Assembly: GCA_006538405.1 (NCBI GenBank)
Contig: BJKQ01000022.1
Coordinates: 186,001 to 250,000 of the forward strand
DNA: 64,000 nt
Direction: 5' to 3'
Origin: Hansfordia pulvinata
Lineage: Eukaryota > Ascomycota > Sordariomycetes > Xylariales
In this document: piece after piece, positions 11,761 to 23,109 of the stretch
Layout: each line of letters begins with the position of its first letter
How positions within the stretch are numbered: the first letter of the stretch is position 1
Notes under the pieces: model-generated
The model's input: only the letters and a program-made list of their open reading frames with translations
Told to the model about the DNA's origin: nothing
Database searches by the model: none
Made by a program: the position numbers and the translations under genes

Positions 11761-12511
11761 GGTCGTGGTGACTGGTAATGCCGTGAGCCTTGACTGATAC
11801 GTCGCCAATTCAGAAGCACGAGATGGGACTGGGTGGGTGCGGCGTGACGATCGAAGAGCCGGAGGTTGAAGGTGAAGGGCCGCTGTAGGTGAAGAGGGCC
11901 GGAGCTTGCGTGGGCCGGCAGCCCCGTCACTGCGGGGCTGTCCTGTCAGCGCCGCGCGGGTCACTCTGTATCCTGGGCAGCTCCTGCCGCGGCGGCATCA
12001 AAGCCATGAGAAATTTGAGATTCCAGACATGACGCAAAATCTTCACCTCATACAACTCGCATCATTCACCGGCATACCATCCATCGCTACTGATGTTTCC
12101 ATTTCTTATGTCGGCTTCGATGAGACGCACCGGCTGGGTCATCTCAGATGATGCGTCTGCCCAGCCCTACCATAAAGAAGACAGCCATCAAGGCCTAGTC
12201 GTAAGCCCGTCGGCATGTCAAAAAATGGTATCCATACCAGCTGCGCTTTTGTCGAATCTGGGCTGACAGCGACTCGCGAATGCGCCAGCATGTTCCATCA
12301 TCCGATACTCGGCGACATGTTAATACCCCGCGGGGTCACCTCTTGGACGCAAGCAGGAAGCCGCTTCACCACAAGCTCGAGGGCCAGAACGTCTCCGGTA
12401 GCACAAAGAGCAGAGTGAACAGAACGGATAGAAAGGGCTATTCGGAAGCTATCACTTGTACAACACGACACCACCAGCCTACCCGCCGGACGCTATCGCC
12501 ACATCTCACCC
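11761..12511. other. Intergenic, nicotinamidase promoter side
   Basis: About 750 bases between the nicotinamidase start and the 3' end of the alpha/beta hydrolase gene. No coding sequence or structural feature is seen. Confidence 0.7.
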
Positions 12512-13678
12512 CTACTCCTGCGTCTTCGTCCTCTTCAGGAACAGTCCGATCTGCCTCGACACGGCATGCGCGCTCTCGGCCCAACCGATGGTATCGCCGA
12601 CCAAAATCGTGTCGTGGGGTGCGTTGGCCTCGTAGTTGGTGTGGACCTGGTTTTCCCCAGTCAGGCTCATCTCCTTCACCCAGCGGGTGTCCTCCACCTC
12701 GAGAAGCTCGGCGGTTGCGATGTTGACGAAGATGGGCACTGGCGTTGCAAATGGGTTTCCGATTGGTGTCACCCACGGGTCCGTCACAGCTACCACGCCT
12801 CGGCAATACTCTTTGGCGCCCCAGCGCACAAACGACTCGGGCAGATAGTCGGCATCGAAGTTGGGGTTGGTCGTGATGGCCAGGTTCTTGCGGCCACTCC
12901 TGGTCAGGCACTGAGCGACATCCACCCACGGCGAGAACAAGACGGCATTCCGGGGCGGCGGAATATCGAGGGACTCTCCGTGCTCAGCCAGGTAGCGCAG
13001 CAGGCCTATGACGAGATTACCCCCGGCGCTATCTCCCGAGACGACGATGTTGCTGGCAGGGATCCCCAGAGTCCGGATCAGGTGCAGGTAGCTTGTCAGG
13101 GTGTCCTGAAGAGCTGCTGGAAAAGGCTGCGGATCGGGCCGGCTGGACAGCCGGTACTGAGGGGCCATGACGGCGGTGGCCCCGGCGTTGTGGATGAGCG
13201 AAGACGCCCCGAACCCGGACGCGGCTGTGCGACCATCTCCGATAACGAACGCGCCCCCATGCATGTGCAGGAATACAATGGCATCGGGGCCCAGCTCTGA
13301 GCCGGTTTGGTACGACTTCGGATACCATGTCGCCCCAATCGAAGCCGGCGACGTTTTGCTCTCCAGGGGCCCGCGGTACAGCGACTTGTCCGCCGGCTCG
13401 ATTGTCACAAAGCGTTCCTTTTCTTTCCCAGGCTTGAGGGTGAGTCTGGTCGGCTGCTCCGTGATGCTCCGGGCGTGGACTAGGTGTTTGGCAAGTCGCG
13501 TGCTGATGGTCTGCCACAGGCTCCATGATGAGTGTGGGCGCCTGAAGCGCAGAATCGCGTACTTGAGGAACCAGAGCGACAAGCGTGCAGCCAAGGTCAA
13601 CGCATAATACAGGCGCACGACGGAGCCTACAGGGGGGTAAGAGACAAAGGGCCGCCGAGGGGGTTGTTGCGAGGCCAT
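12512..13678 (-). CDS. Alpha/beta hydrolase, HSL/esterase-lipase type, membrane-anchored
   Basis: An intronless 388-residue serine hydrolase of the hormone-sensitive-lipase-like (alpha/beta hydrolase fold 3) group. The oxyanion motif HGGAF is at residues 140-144 and the nucleophile Ser217 sits in GDSAGGN. A likely acid lies near residue 330 (EVEDTRW), and His355 in APHDTI is the likely catalytic base. Residues about 17-43 form a hydrophobic stretch with flanking basic residues, suggesting an N-terminal membrane anchor. The start gives MASQQPPRRP. Substrate is unknown; such enzymes act on short acyl esters, sterol esters or secondary metabolites. It diverges from the HET-domain gene at 14888. 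Fold and catalytic class are certain; the physiological role is not. Confidence 0.92.
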   Translation of the reverse strand: MASQQPPRRPFVSYPPVGSVVRLYYALTLAARLSLWFLKYAILRFRRPHSSWSLWQTISTRLAKHLVHARSITEQPTRLTLKPGKEKERFVTIEPADKSLYRGPLESKTSPASIGATWYPKSYQTGSELGPDAIVFLHMHGGAFVIGDGRTAASGFGASSLIHNAGATAVMAPQYRLSSRPDPQPFPAALQDTLTSYLHLIRTLGIPASNIVVSGDSAGGNLVIGLLRYLAEHGESLDIPPPRNAVLFSPWVDVAQCLTRSGRKNLAITTNPNFDADYLPESFVRWGAKEYCRGVVAVTDPWVTPIGNPFATPVPIFVNIATAELLEVEDTRWVKEMSLTGENQVHTNYEANAPHDTILVGDTIGWAESAHAVSRQIGLFLKRTKTQE

Positions 13679-14887
13679 CCTGGGCGGGAGAGTTGCTGCA
13701 CAAGCTCACGATGCGGATTTATAAGCCAGGATTCGCAAAGGTTGGGCAAGGAACCCTCAGCGACAGGCCGGCATCGCAGTCCCTTTATACAGAGGTGCGG
13801 CCGCACGACAGTTGCAATGGCTGTCTTCCATTGCCACCTTTGCTACGTCCCTGCTTCCCCTCATGGTGGATGGGAGCCGAGGGACAGAGTGGGAGCAATG
13901 CAACCTTGCCCGCCCATCTCCAACGTTTGCGAGGGGGTGTCCCGCTCAACCGTTTGCCCGCGGGCGCACGCGCGATGCCGACGGCATTTTCAGATCAGCA
14001 CAAGTGCTGCTCTTTTGGGCGTACCGTGCTGGGAACCTGGATACTTTTAAGGGCCAGTTGAGCAAGCTTTGGAGTGGTAGCAGGTCATGCAAGCCGGCGT
14101 TTCGACATCATGTCAGGGGGCGAGGTGGTCCCGTGGCATAAAGGCATTGCCCCGGCGGTTCATCGGCCACAGCCGTCGTCAATTGAGCCTTTGGCTACAG
14201 CCGCTGGGATTTCCGTTCGATTCAGGCCTTGAGCTGTTGCGATATTTGATAGTCGACCTCGTCCATTCGGATGCATGGGGCTCTGCATTGAAGATGTGGT
14301 CCTGGCAGGATGGCGCCCGCAGCCTCATGATAGGGGCGAAGCTGGCCATATCACGGGGTATTCAAGGCCTCCATTCTCAAGGGCAATTTAGCGGACGCAA
14401 CTCATCCTCCCTCGAAAATATCTCCTGAACAGTTGAAGTTAAGAATTGATCCGCCGAGATGGGAGTTGTGGCAGTTCACCGGCCTGGCACTTGCAGAGTA
14501 AAAGCAAGCCATCGACACCACGACTATCACCCGCTGGAAGGATTCAGCTCTTGCCATTGCCTCTCCAAGTGCCAAAGCTTGAACAGCACCGAGGCAGAGC
14601 AGCGTCTACCTGAGCTGACTTACACATCCAACTCCGCTGAGGCCGACCACCTGTCAGGTATAGTGACAGTCAGCGGCAGAGCTCTCTTGATAGGCCAGCC
14701 CAGCCTGGCACATTGCGGAGATGTGGACTCGGACGTCATTGTCTATTCGTGGTCAGCTGCGCTAACGCTCTCAACCGCAGCCCCTCATTTGAGTGGTTGC
14801 CTAAACTAGCAACCAGCCGGAAGAGGCCAGGACGTCTGTCGACACTCCTTTCGTTCAACACATCGCTAGCCATATCTGAACGACAAC
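13679..14887. other. Intergenic between hydrolase and HET gene
   Basis: A 1.2-kb divergent spacer that must contain both promoters. Several short open frames occur on the plus strand but show no conserved motif or fungal codon bias. No gene called. Confidence 0.65.
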
Positions 14888-17047
14888 ATGCTTTGCGACA
14901 TCTGCGTTCAAGGCCTGCAAGGCATCTGGGACCCTGCCGAAACTCCGAGGCTCGGCACTTCTCTCGACATCTACGGCCCTCCAATCGTCCCGGATCTCTC
15001 TCGCCATCCCGGCGCCACGCAGCATCCGCCAGTGATTCGCGACGAGGCCGCCAACCCTAAGCAGGAGCCCGAGAAGTATGTGTTCGGTCACCATCTCGAC
15101 TATGAATCGTTCGCCCGCTCGATGCAGCAAGGCTGTGCCATGTGCAACCGGTACCGACCAGCCAAGGACAGCATCCACCCCGAACTTGCCAAGCGGGGCT
15201 ATTTCTCTGCCTTTACGGTCTCCTTTCTCAAAGCCCCGACGATGACCATGTTTATACGACACGGGAACTCCAGCGGCGGGTTTGACTTTGCTCCGTATCA
15301 GCGTGAGTGCTGTCTCTTTGCGGCCGTGCTGCGTTACTGACAATACACGCGCAGCCGATGCGAACTTGAATATGGAGATATCGCCATCGACAGGAGACAG
15401 TGTGGCCTGGAACCATGTTACAAACTGGCTGAAAGAGTGCTCTGATGGCCACCCCACCTGCTGCCACCAGGTACCACGGGACTTCGTCCCTAGGAGGCTG
15501 CTCAAGCTCGACCGCGGCGCAGAGAAGAGCACGTTCCGCTTGGTGGAGAGTGGCTCGGTCAGCCCAGAGGAGCCATATGCGACGTTGAGCCACTGTCACG
15601 GCCTCAGTCAAGACCAACCAGCTCTTGCTCTGTCCTGTGCCACCGAGACGCACCTGCAGAAAGGCATGGACATCGCAGAGCTGCCCAAGACATTTCAGGA
15701 CTCGTTCGAGGTGGCTCGCTGCCTGGGCTTGCAATACCTGTGGATCGACCGCCTTTGCATCCTGGAGGACTCCTCCGAGGACTGGCAGGCCCAGACGTCG
15801 GCCATGGGAGAGATCTACCGGCACAGCCACGTCAACATTGCGGCGCTCGGGGCGCAGGACGACGCCGAGGGATTATTCTTCGACCGCAAGCCGGAAGAGG
15901 TCGTGGTCACCGCTTTCGACATGAAGCTGCACCCCGACAAATCGCCGGAGCCCTACGTTTTCGGCCTCGATCACAGCTGGGGGTGGACACTGGCACTCCG
16001 GGAGCCACTCCTCAAACGGTCTTGGTTCGTCCAAGAGCGCTTCCTCGCCCCGAGGACGATCCTGTTTGGTCGGAAGCAGGTATGGTGGGAATGCGGCGAG
16101 AAACGGGCTTGCGAACTGCACCCCTTCCACTTTACAGATCCGGTCCCGTCGTTCTACGCATCGAATTGGGGCCCGGGGCGGCGCAAGCAGTTCAGGCCCG
16201 GGTTCAACCTCAAGGACGTCGTCGGGTTGCAGTTCTTCCGATGCTCGGACGACCCCAAAGAGCAGGTGCTGCTGGACTGGTACAGGGTCGTCGAGAACTA
16301 CTCTTCGGGTGACCTCGGTCTGCCCAGCGACAAGCTCGTTGCCATTGCCGGCATGGCCAAGGAGATTGGGGCGAAGCTTCGTGAGCTGGGCGTCACGCAG
16401 ACCGAGTACCTGGCGGGGGTGTGGAAACACGCGATGCCCGAGTGTCTGCTCTGGAACCTGCGCGACCCAGGCCGGAGGCCGCCGGCGTACCGCGCGCCGT
16501 CGTGGTCTTGGGCATCTGTGGACGGCACCGTCAACTTCATGCCCAGCTCTTCCCAGAGCCCGAGTGTCTGGCTCGCATCTTTCGACGCCGTCGAGGTCGA
16601 CCCATTGGGCGACGACACCACGACACAGATCAAGGGGGGGAGGTCAAGCTCACGGGGTGTCTTGCTACAACTACTGTACTTGGCTCTCTCGACCCCGACT
16701 CGAATCGCCACCCAGTGCTCAGGAACAGGCGTAGACTGGACACACTGGAGCACCTCGGGGCTGCCGAAGGCTCCGGGGTCAGAAAAGAGAGCTTCGAGGG
16801 CCAATTCAACATGAGCTGGGACGTGTACTTTGATGTTGCCGAGGAGGCCGTCGAGCATCCGACTCTGCTGATGGTGCGCGGGCAGCCCTGGGCGCGGATC
16901 TGGGGGTTGGCCGGGCTGGTGCTCACGGAGGCGGGGCAGCCTGGATATTACCGGCGAGTCGGGATCGCCAATCTGCACATGCCGGACGAAGAAGCCATTC
17001 GTCAAGTCGGAGATACGTTTGCGTCAAGGACAGTCACCATCATCTGA
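14888..17047 (+). CDS. HET-domain protein (heterokaryon-incompatibility type), frame broken late
   Basis: A large HET-domain protein of roughly 700 residues. Exon 1 is 14888-15302, a 52-nt intron is 15303-15354, then exon 2. HET-domain hallmarks are in order: YATLSHCHG, LPKTFQDSFEVARCLG, LQYLWIDRLCI, DWQAQTSAMGEIY and HVNIAALGA, followed by KRSWFVQERFLAPR and AYRAPSWSWASV. HET domains trigger programmed cell death on non-self recognition. The frame breaks at the G7 run 16634-16640: the zero frame ends at 16814, while the -1 frame continues to 17047 with the family-like C-terminal stretch ARIWGLAGLVL and YYRRVGIANL. The break could be a sequence error, a real lesion or -1 slippage. The N-terminal about 90 residues contain paired Cys (CDIC, CAMC) of unknown meaning. 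Confidence 0.85.
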
Positions 17048-17146
17048 GGCGAACGGCAAGAGTAGACCACGGCTCGCTTTCATAGACCGCTGCAGGTCCA
17101 TCGATGAAAATACTTCCAACGGCAATCTAAGCCGCCTCCTCCCCCT

Positions 17147-17617
17147 TCATGACCTCGGCATCCCGTCCGCCCAGATGACCTTGGCGTTCCACCTCTTGGC
17201 CTTCCACAGGTCGCCGGCCCGGACCAGGTCGAACCCGAACACCAGGCCGCACGTGTACCGGTGCGGGCCCGCCTCGGCGCCCTGGCCCTGGCGGCAGTGC
17301 TGGTCGATGGCGTTGCACGTGGCCTGGGCCTCGTCGGCGCCCGCGCGGAACAGCACGCGCACGTTGGTCAGGTAGTGCACCGTGTCGATGCGGCTGCCGA
17401 CGCGGTCGAACACAATGTCCTTGATCTCCGCGATCCCCTTGCCCTGCATGATGGCCTGCCCGCCGGCGAAGAAGCCGAACTCGGCCTCGTCGGTTAGCGC
17501 GGAGCGTAGCGTCGCCTCGTCCCCCGTGTCGAAGGCCTGCACCGCGCGGTACATGGCGTCGGTGATGGCCTCGCGGTCGGTCAGACCGGGCAGCGCGGCG
17601 GGGAGGACGAAGGACAT
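17147..17617 (-). CDS. SnoaL-like (NTF2-fold) domain protein
   Basis: A 156-residue single-exon protein starting MSFVLPAALPG. The pattern DREAITDAMYRAVQAFDTGD followed by a conserved hydrophobic core, a TVHYLTNVRV strand and KRWNAKVIWADG at the end fits the SnoaL-like/NTF2 fold, which includes polyketide cyclases, dehydratases and many proteins of unknown role. No catalytic set can be named with confidence. The start at 17617 is preferred over the upstream in-frame 17740 because the latter extension is not family-like. The 3' end lies 100 bases from that of the HET gene (convergent). Enzymatic function unknown. Confidence 0.8.
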   Translation of the reverse strand: MSFVLPAALPGLTDREAITDAMYRAVQAFDTGDEATLRSALTDEAEFGFFAGGQAIMQGKGIAEIKDIVFDRVGSRIDTVHYLTNVRVLFRAGADEAQATCNAIDQHCRQGQGAEAGPHRYTCGLVFGFDLVRAGDLWKAKRWNAKVIWADGMPRS

Positions 17618-18432
17618 TTCGTGGGTGGGTTTGAGTCGACTGGGGGGTGTATTTGGATGATGAATGGGCGATGGCCTTCCTTGGGTTGACAGTGTCAATG
17701 GCATGCCGCTACTCCTCGAGCATATATAGCCTGCTCTCACTGCCGCCTGCGTTCATGGCTGGCTGGACTGTCAGCTAAACTCCTAAGTCCGTGGCTGAAT
17801 AGTGGCGGCCGAGCGTTCCATGCCGGCGAAGCCGCTCCGGTGCCAACCTATCACGACCGGTACGTGCCTATCGACCTAGAAAAGTGGGAAGCGGGGTGCT
17901 GCCCGCCGAGTCGGTCATGCAAGCACCGTCGCAACGTAAATTCCGAGCATGCTTGTGGTCAACTTGCAGTAGGCCTCGGCAGAGAGCCTGGCGGCCGCAT
18001 GCCCATCCAATTCCTGGGTGTGGAGCAGATCAGCTTAGCTCTGCAAATCCATCCAGAGACTAAGCCCGGTATCACGAGAACGCACCAAGCAACAGGTCGG
18101 TGGCGATGTATCAACACACAGGGGCCGCTCTGCTATTGCGTAATTTCTTTGGCTAGGAAGTCGAATCTCTATTATTGGGACATATCCAAGTTTCTTTGGA
18201 GGCTATCTCGGCGAGCGAGCGACCCCGTTTCTGACCCGCTCCGCACTTCACGGCTTGTGCCTGCGTCGCGACACATCGTCGCGTGGCCTCGAACACGGTT
18301 GCGCTCGGGACGGCTCCCAGCGTCCAGTGGCACACGGCATCCACGCGCGCCGAGCCGGCTGCAACAGCAGGTCGAGCTGCCTATCTGTGAGGCTGTCGAG
18401 GGCAGGGCTTTGCCTGCAATAATCCTTGATTC
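17618..18432. other. Intergenic, SnoaL-like promoter and TAF9 3' side
   Basis: About 815 bases with no supported gene. An open frame on the plus strand that runs into the TAF9 locus is an antisense artefact. Confidence 0.65.
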
Positions 18433-19448
18433 TTATTCCTCTTCCATCTCCACGTCCACGTCTTCATCCTCATCTTCCGCTTCCGCAATCATATCCCCGA
18501 GACCAGGCGCGTCCCCGCCACTTTCCGCAGCGTCGCCGTCCTTGCGCGCCGCACCTGCCTCCAACCCCTCCATGGCGTCGTCGCCACCCTCATCGTCGTC
18601 ATCTTCGTCGTCGTCATCCCAGAAGCCATCGCCGTTGCCCAGGCCGTTGACGCCACCCAGGTCGTCGCGCACGCCCCAGCCGACGCCGCTGAGAACGAAG
18701 CGCTCGCCCGGCAGGCGCACGCCCCACTCGTTGGCCGGGATGCGGGGGAGGGCGACCCGGTTGCGCTCCCGAGCCAGCTCGGCCAGCCACTCCTTGCTGG
18801 CGCCGCCGCCAGCCGTGGTCCCCAGAGCGGCGGCCGAGGTGCCGGAGGGGGTCGATGTGGAGGCGCCGCTCACGCCGCTGCCGCCGCCGGTGGCTGGCGC
18901 GGGCGCGGGCGCTTGCGCCGATGCGCCGGACCCCCCGCGGAACTGGTAGGCCTGGCGAGAGGCGATGGCGAGGGCGATGGCGTGGGTCGAGACGTGAGCG
19001 TCTCCCGCGGCGGGGGCGGACGGATGGCGCCGGACGAGGCTGAAGGCTTGGAGCCGGCGTGGCTGGTGTAGGGGTCGGTGGAGAGGTGGATGGCGTCGTT
19101 GAGGACACCGGAGCAGTGGCGGTAGGCGAAGTCTAGCAGGAGGAGCGGCACGCGGCCGTCAAAGTGGGTGACGCCTTGCGAGGTGAGGAGCAGCTCTAGG
19201 GTGCGTGAGTCGCGGGGCCGGGTCTGGGCGCGGTGCGAGGTTGCTGCTGCTGGCGGCGGCGCGTCGCCCGAGGAGGGGGCGCCTCCTCCCGGGGCAGCCG
19301 AAGATGTCGCGGCTGCTGCTCCCTCGGAGCCATTGGGCGAGTCGGGGCCGCCTGTGCTCTGTTGTGTGTTGGGGACGGTGGTGCTCCCGCCGGCGCTGCT
19401 CTGCGTGGGCGGCAGGTCGCCGTTGGTCTGGTTTGCGACGGTGGCCAT
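18433..19448 (-). CDS. TAF9: TFIID/SAGA subunit TAF9
   Basis: Encodes about 338 residues of TAF9, a histone-fold subunit shared by TFIID and SAGA that pairs with TAF6. After a Ser/Gly/Pro-rich lead (residues 1-80) the histone fold appears as [20 protein letters not shown] and [20 protein letters not shown]. It continues, in the -1 frame, with [15 protein letters not shown] and the fungal C-terminal module [29 protein letters not shown], then a long Asp/Glu-rich tail. The two frames meet between about 18997 and 19040; the likely spot is the five-base G run at 19012-19016, one base short. Both halves are homologous to one TAF9, so the locus is one gene. No suitable GT-AG intron explains the jump. 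It diverges from HIS4 across 683 bases. Confidence 0.85.
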
Positions 19449-20131
19449 GGCGGATGTGGCGAGGCTACTCAGGCAGGGCAGCTAAAGGCCCGCCGTGGGA
19501 GGGGGGATTCGGGGACAGGCGGAGTAGGGCGCAAGCGCGCCAGCTCGGTGTCGGAGCGAGGCGTGACGGTTGCGATTGGGAGGCGCAGGGGCAATTGCGA
19601 CGAGACTGAGGCGAGGAGCCGGGACGCTTCGGGGACTGGCGAGGTTCGGTGAGTGTCGGGGCTGCAAGATGGCGTCGGACTGGGCGGTGTTGTGGTGATG
19701 ATGCTGTGAGAGGTGGTGGTGAAGGGTGATGATGGTGATGGTTTGGTTGAGAACGCGTGTGATAGCTCTGGCGCCAGCCTCGCGCGGAAACGGCAGTACT
19801 TGCGGAAACGGTTGGGTTGGGCGTATGCTGCTGTCCGTAATGGACGGCATCCGAACGGACCTGCGACCATTCGAAAGTCCAGACAGCTCCCGGTCTAGTC
19901 CCCTTGCGGGTCGAGTACGAGAAGTACGCGCACTCGGGTCGCCATGGAGGGGCAAGGCCTGCGCAGAAATTGCCCCGCCATTGGGAATATCTCAAAACAG
20001 ATTGGAAGGACGACGCGGCCGATCTAGGAGCGTGGTGAGTCTTCAGTCATCATAGCATAAATCCCTGCCCTCACCCTGTCCCGCAGCCTTTCACCACTCA
20101 CCCATCAGCGCCGCCACTGCATGCTTCTGTC
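19449..20131. other. Divergent TAF9-HIS4 promoter region
   Basis: No coding sequence supported. It includes the HIS4 leader with an upstream ATG at 20121, eleven bases before the HIS4 start and out of frame with it. Confidence 0.7.
20036..20050 (+). promoter_or_regulatory. Possible pair of imperfect Gcn4/Cpc1 sites before HIS4
   Basis: Two near-matches to the TGASTCA element of the general amino-acid control factor lie about 85-95 bases before the HIS4 ATG: TGAGTCT at 20036-20042 and, on the other strand, ATGACTG at 20044-20050. Each misses one base. HIS4 orthologues are known Gcn4/Cpc1 targets; function here is inferred. Confidence 0.3.
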
Positions 20132-23109
20132 ATGGAAACAACCCTCCCCCTCCCCTTCGTGGTCTCGGTTGCCAGTCCTCCCGGCTGGAGAGCAACGCGG
20201 AGAGACTGAGGCTCGCGGCAGAAGACAAGAAGAAGGACGAGAGCAGCAGAAGGCAGCTTCCGACGACAAACGGCCTGTGGAGAGAGGAGCTCGCCTGTCT
20301 GGGCTGCCTCTTCTTCGACGTCAAAACCAATGAGTCTCTGAAAGCCCTGGGCAGCCTGCTTGCCCAGCACGGCCCCGACTTCAACACCTTCGTCGACGCC
20401 TCCGCCCTCGACGTCTCCGCCCTCGACGACTCTGCCCTCGCTGTCCTCGGGCTCAAGGCCGGCGACCAGCCCGACTTGAAGAAGGTGGTTGTCGCGATCC
20501 TGAACAACAGCGCCTCCAAGGTCTTCGTCGCCCCCAGCCGACTGTCCGAATTTGCCGATGTCGATCACGGGGACCGCATCGCCCCGGCGTTCTCAGCTGA
20601 GGAGGCCTTCCAGAAAGATGGTGCCGCCGCCAACGTCAGCCACGCCGGCCTGCTGCTGAAGCTCGGCGACTCGGCCAGCCAGCCCGAGACCAAGAAGGCC
20701 CTGGCCGACCTGTGCAAGGGCCTCCCCGACACCACGCCTGTGTTTGTCCACCCCGCCCAGGGCGCCGACTATGAAGACTTGGTCGCCCTGTGCTGCGCCG
20801 TCTCCCCGATCCCGAACCAGCCCTACGGCAAAGGAGAGAAGCCCGCCACCGCCATCCCCGTGCTGCCCTCGACCGCGCTGACCACCGACATCGCCGAGGA
20901 CGTGACCGAAAACCCCGAGGTCGTCCGCAAGGACTCCTCCGGCAGGCTCTCCGTGTCCGACCTGCTGTTCAAGTCCGTCAAGTCGGACCGGCCAGACGGG
21001 CTCTTCCCCACGGTGGTCTGCAACGAGAGCGGCGTCGCGCTCGGGCTGGCGTACAGCAGCAAGGCCAGCGTCAACTCGGCGCTGGCCACCCAGAAAGGCC
21101 ACTACCAGAGCCGCAAGAGAGGGTCGTGGCTCAAGGGCGAAGAGTCGGGCCACACCCAGGACATGGTGCGCGTGTGCCTGGACTGCGACAACGACACGTT
21201 CAGGTTTGTCGTCCGCCAGAAGGGCCGCTTCTGCCACCTGAAGCAGCACGGCTGCTTCGGCGAGCTGCGCGACCTCTCCAGGCTCGAGCAGACCCTCGTC
21301 TCCCGCAAGAACAACCCCGTCGCGGGCTCCTACACCAACCGACTGCTCAGCGACACCGACCTGCTCCACAAGAAGATCATGGAGGAGGCCAAGGAGCTGT
21401 GCGACGCTGAGGAGGACGTGCGGAAGGAGGCCCAGGGCAAGGAGCTGAGCCTCGACGAGCTCCACGCCCGGATACGCGAGCAGACCGCGTCCGAGGCTGC
21501 CGATGTCATCTACTTCACCCTCGCCAAGGCCGTCAGCGCCGGCGTCTCCCTCGCCGACATTGAGAAGAACCTCGCCGCCAAGAGCCTGAAGACCACGCGG
21601 CGGAAGGGCGATGCCAAGGAGGACAAACCCGACCAGGCCGAGGCCGGCGAGGGCAGGATCGTCATGAACCGCATCGACGTCGCCCAGACCAGCGACGCCG
21701 ACGTGTCCAAGGCCCTGAAGCGCCCGGCGCAGAACACGGCGGCCGTCACCGTCGAGCGCGCCACCAAGATCATCAAGGACGTCCGCACCTCGGGCGACGC
21801 GGCGCTCAAGTCGTTCACGTTCACGTTCGACCTGAAAGGCAGAGGCGAGGTGACGGCGCCGCTGGACCACACCGTCGACAACGGGCCCTTCGACCAGAAC
21901 GACAGGGAGATCAAGAGGCTCGAGGAGCAGATTGGCGAGAAGACCAAGAGGGCCATCGACACGTCGTTCGAGAACATCTGGAGATTCCACGAGGCGCAGC
22001 AGGCCAACGGGGACCTGCGGGTCCAGACCATGGACGGCGTCGTCTGCAGCCGTTTCGTCCGGCCCATCGAGCGCGTCGGTCTCTACGTCCCGGGCGGCTC
22101 GGCGGCCCTGCTCAGCACGGCCCTGATGCTGGGTGTGCCGGCCAAGGTTGCCAAGTGCAAGGGCATCGTGCTGGCCACGCCGCCGCGCGCCGACGGCAGC
22201 ATCAGCCCCGAGATTGTCTACGTTGCCCACAAGATCGGCGCGCACAGCATCGTCAAGGCCGGCGGCGCCCAGGCCATCGCCGCCATGGCCTACGGCACCG
22301 AGACCATCCCAAGGTCGACAAGATCCTCGGGCCCGGCAACTCGTACGTCACCGCCGCCAAGATGATTGTCTCCAACGACGCCAACGCCGGAGTCAGCATC
22401 GACATGCCCGCCGGCCCCTCCGAGGTTCTCGTCATCGCCGACAGCCACGCCAACCCGGCCTTCGTCGCCTCGGACCTCCTGTCCCAGGCCGAGCACGGCG
22501 CCGACAGCCAGGTCATCCTGATCGCCGTCGGCCTGGACCGGGCTGCCCTGGACGCCATCGACGACGAGGTCCACCGCCAGGCCCTCGCTCTCCCCGACCG
22601 CCTCGACCTGGTGCGCAAGTCCATCGGCCACTCGACCACCTTCTGCGTCTCCGACATGGACAAGGCCATGGAGCTGAGCAACCAGTACGCCCCTGAGCAT
22701 CTCATCCTGCAGGTGCAGAACGCCGAGGCGCTCGTCGACAAGGTCGACAACGCGGGCAGCGTCTTCATCGGCGAGTGGACCCCCGAGAGCGTTGGCGACT
22801 ACTCGGCAGGCGTCAACCACTCACTGCGTAAGTTTCCACCTTAGCCAGGCCTTCAGTCAAGCCGACCTTGAGCCAAGACCCGACTAACACCTCCCAGCTA
22901 CCTACGGCTACGCGAAGCAATACTCCGGCGTCAACCTGGGCTCCTTCGTCAAGCACATCACCAGCTCCAACCTGACGGACCAGGGTCTGGTCAACATCAG
23001 CGAGGCCGTCATGCAGCTGGCCCAGGTGGAGGGGCTCGGCGCTCACCGTCGGGCCGTCGAGATCAGGATGGACCGGCTGAAGGAGACGCGCCCTGAACTG
23101 TTCCAGTAG
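20132..23109 (+). CDS. HIS4: Trifunctional histidine biosynthesis protein (HIS4/his-3 type), two frame breaks
   Basis: Encodes about 969 residues joining phosphoribosyl-AMP cyclohydrolase, phosphoribosyl-ATP pyrophosphohydrolase and histidinol dehydrogenase. The start (METTLPLPF) matches fungal orthologues. Cyclohydrolase shows [31 protein letters not shown] and KGRFCHL. Pyrophosphohydrolase shows [12 protein letters not shown] and [14 protein letters not shown]. Dehydrogenase shows [63 protein letters not shown] and [14 protein letters not shown]. One 70-nt intron is at 22828-22897. The frame breaks twice by -1: near 20180-20184 (ccc/gg runs), after only about 20 codons, and at 22308-22310, where three C stand before AAGGTCGAC. 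Everything else is conserved, including the C-terminus, so I favour base-calling errors over a dead gene. Confidence 0.93.

Noticed and set aside
10983..17617. Secondary-metabolite cluster (hydrolase, SnoaL-like, HET)
   Set aside because: No polyketide, peptide or terpene synthase core gene is present, so co-location is not enough.
18870..19448. A 192-residue protein from the zero frame of the TAF9 locus
   Set aside because: Its last 60 residues are a Pro/Ser/Arg run with no homology, while the -1 frame has the conserved TAF9 C-terminus.
20593..22245. A 550-codon open frame antisense to HIS4
   Set aside because: Same codon-bias artefact; no motif, and the sense strand is clearly HIS4.
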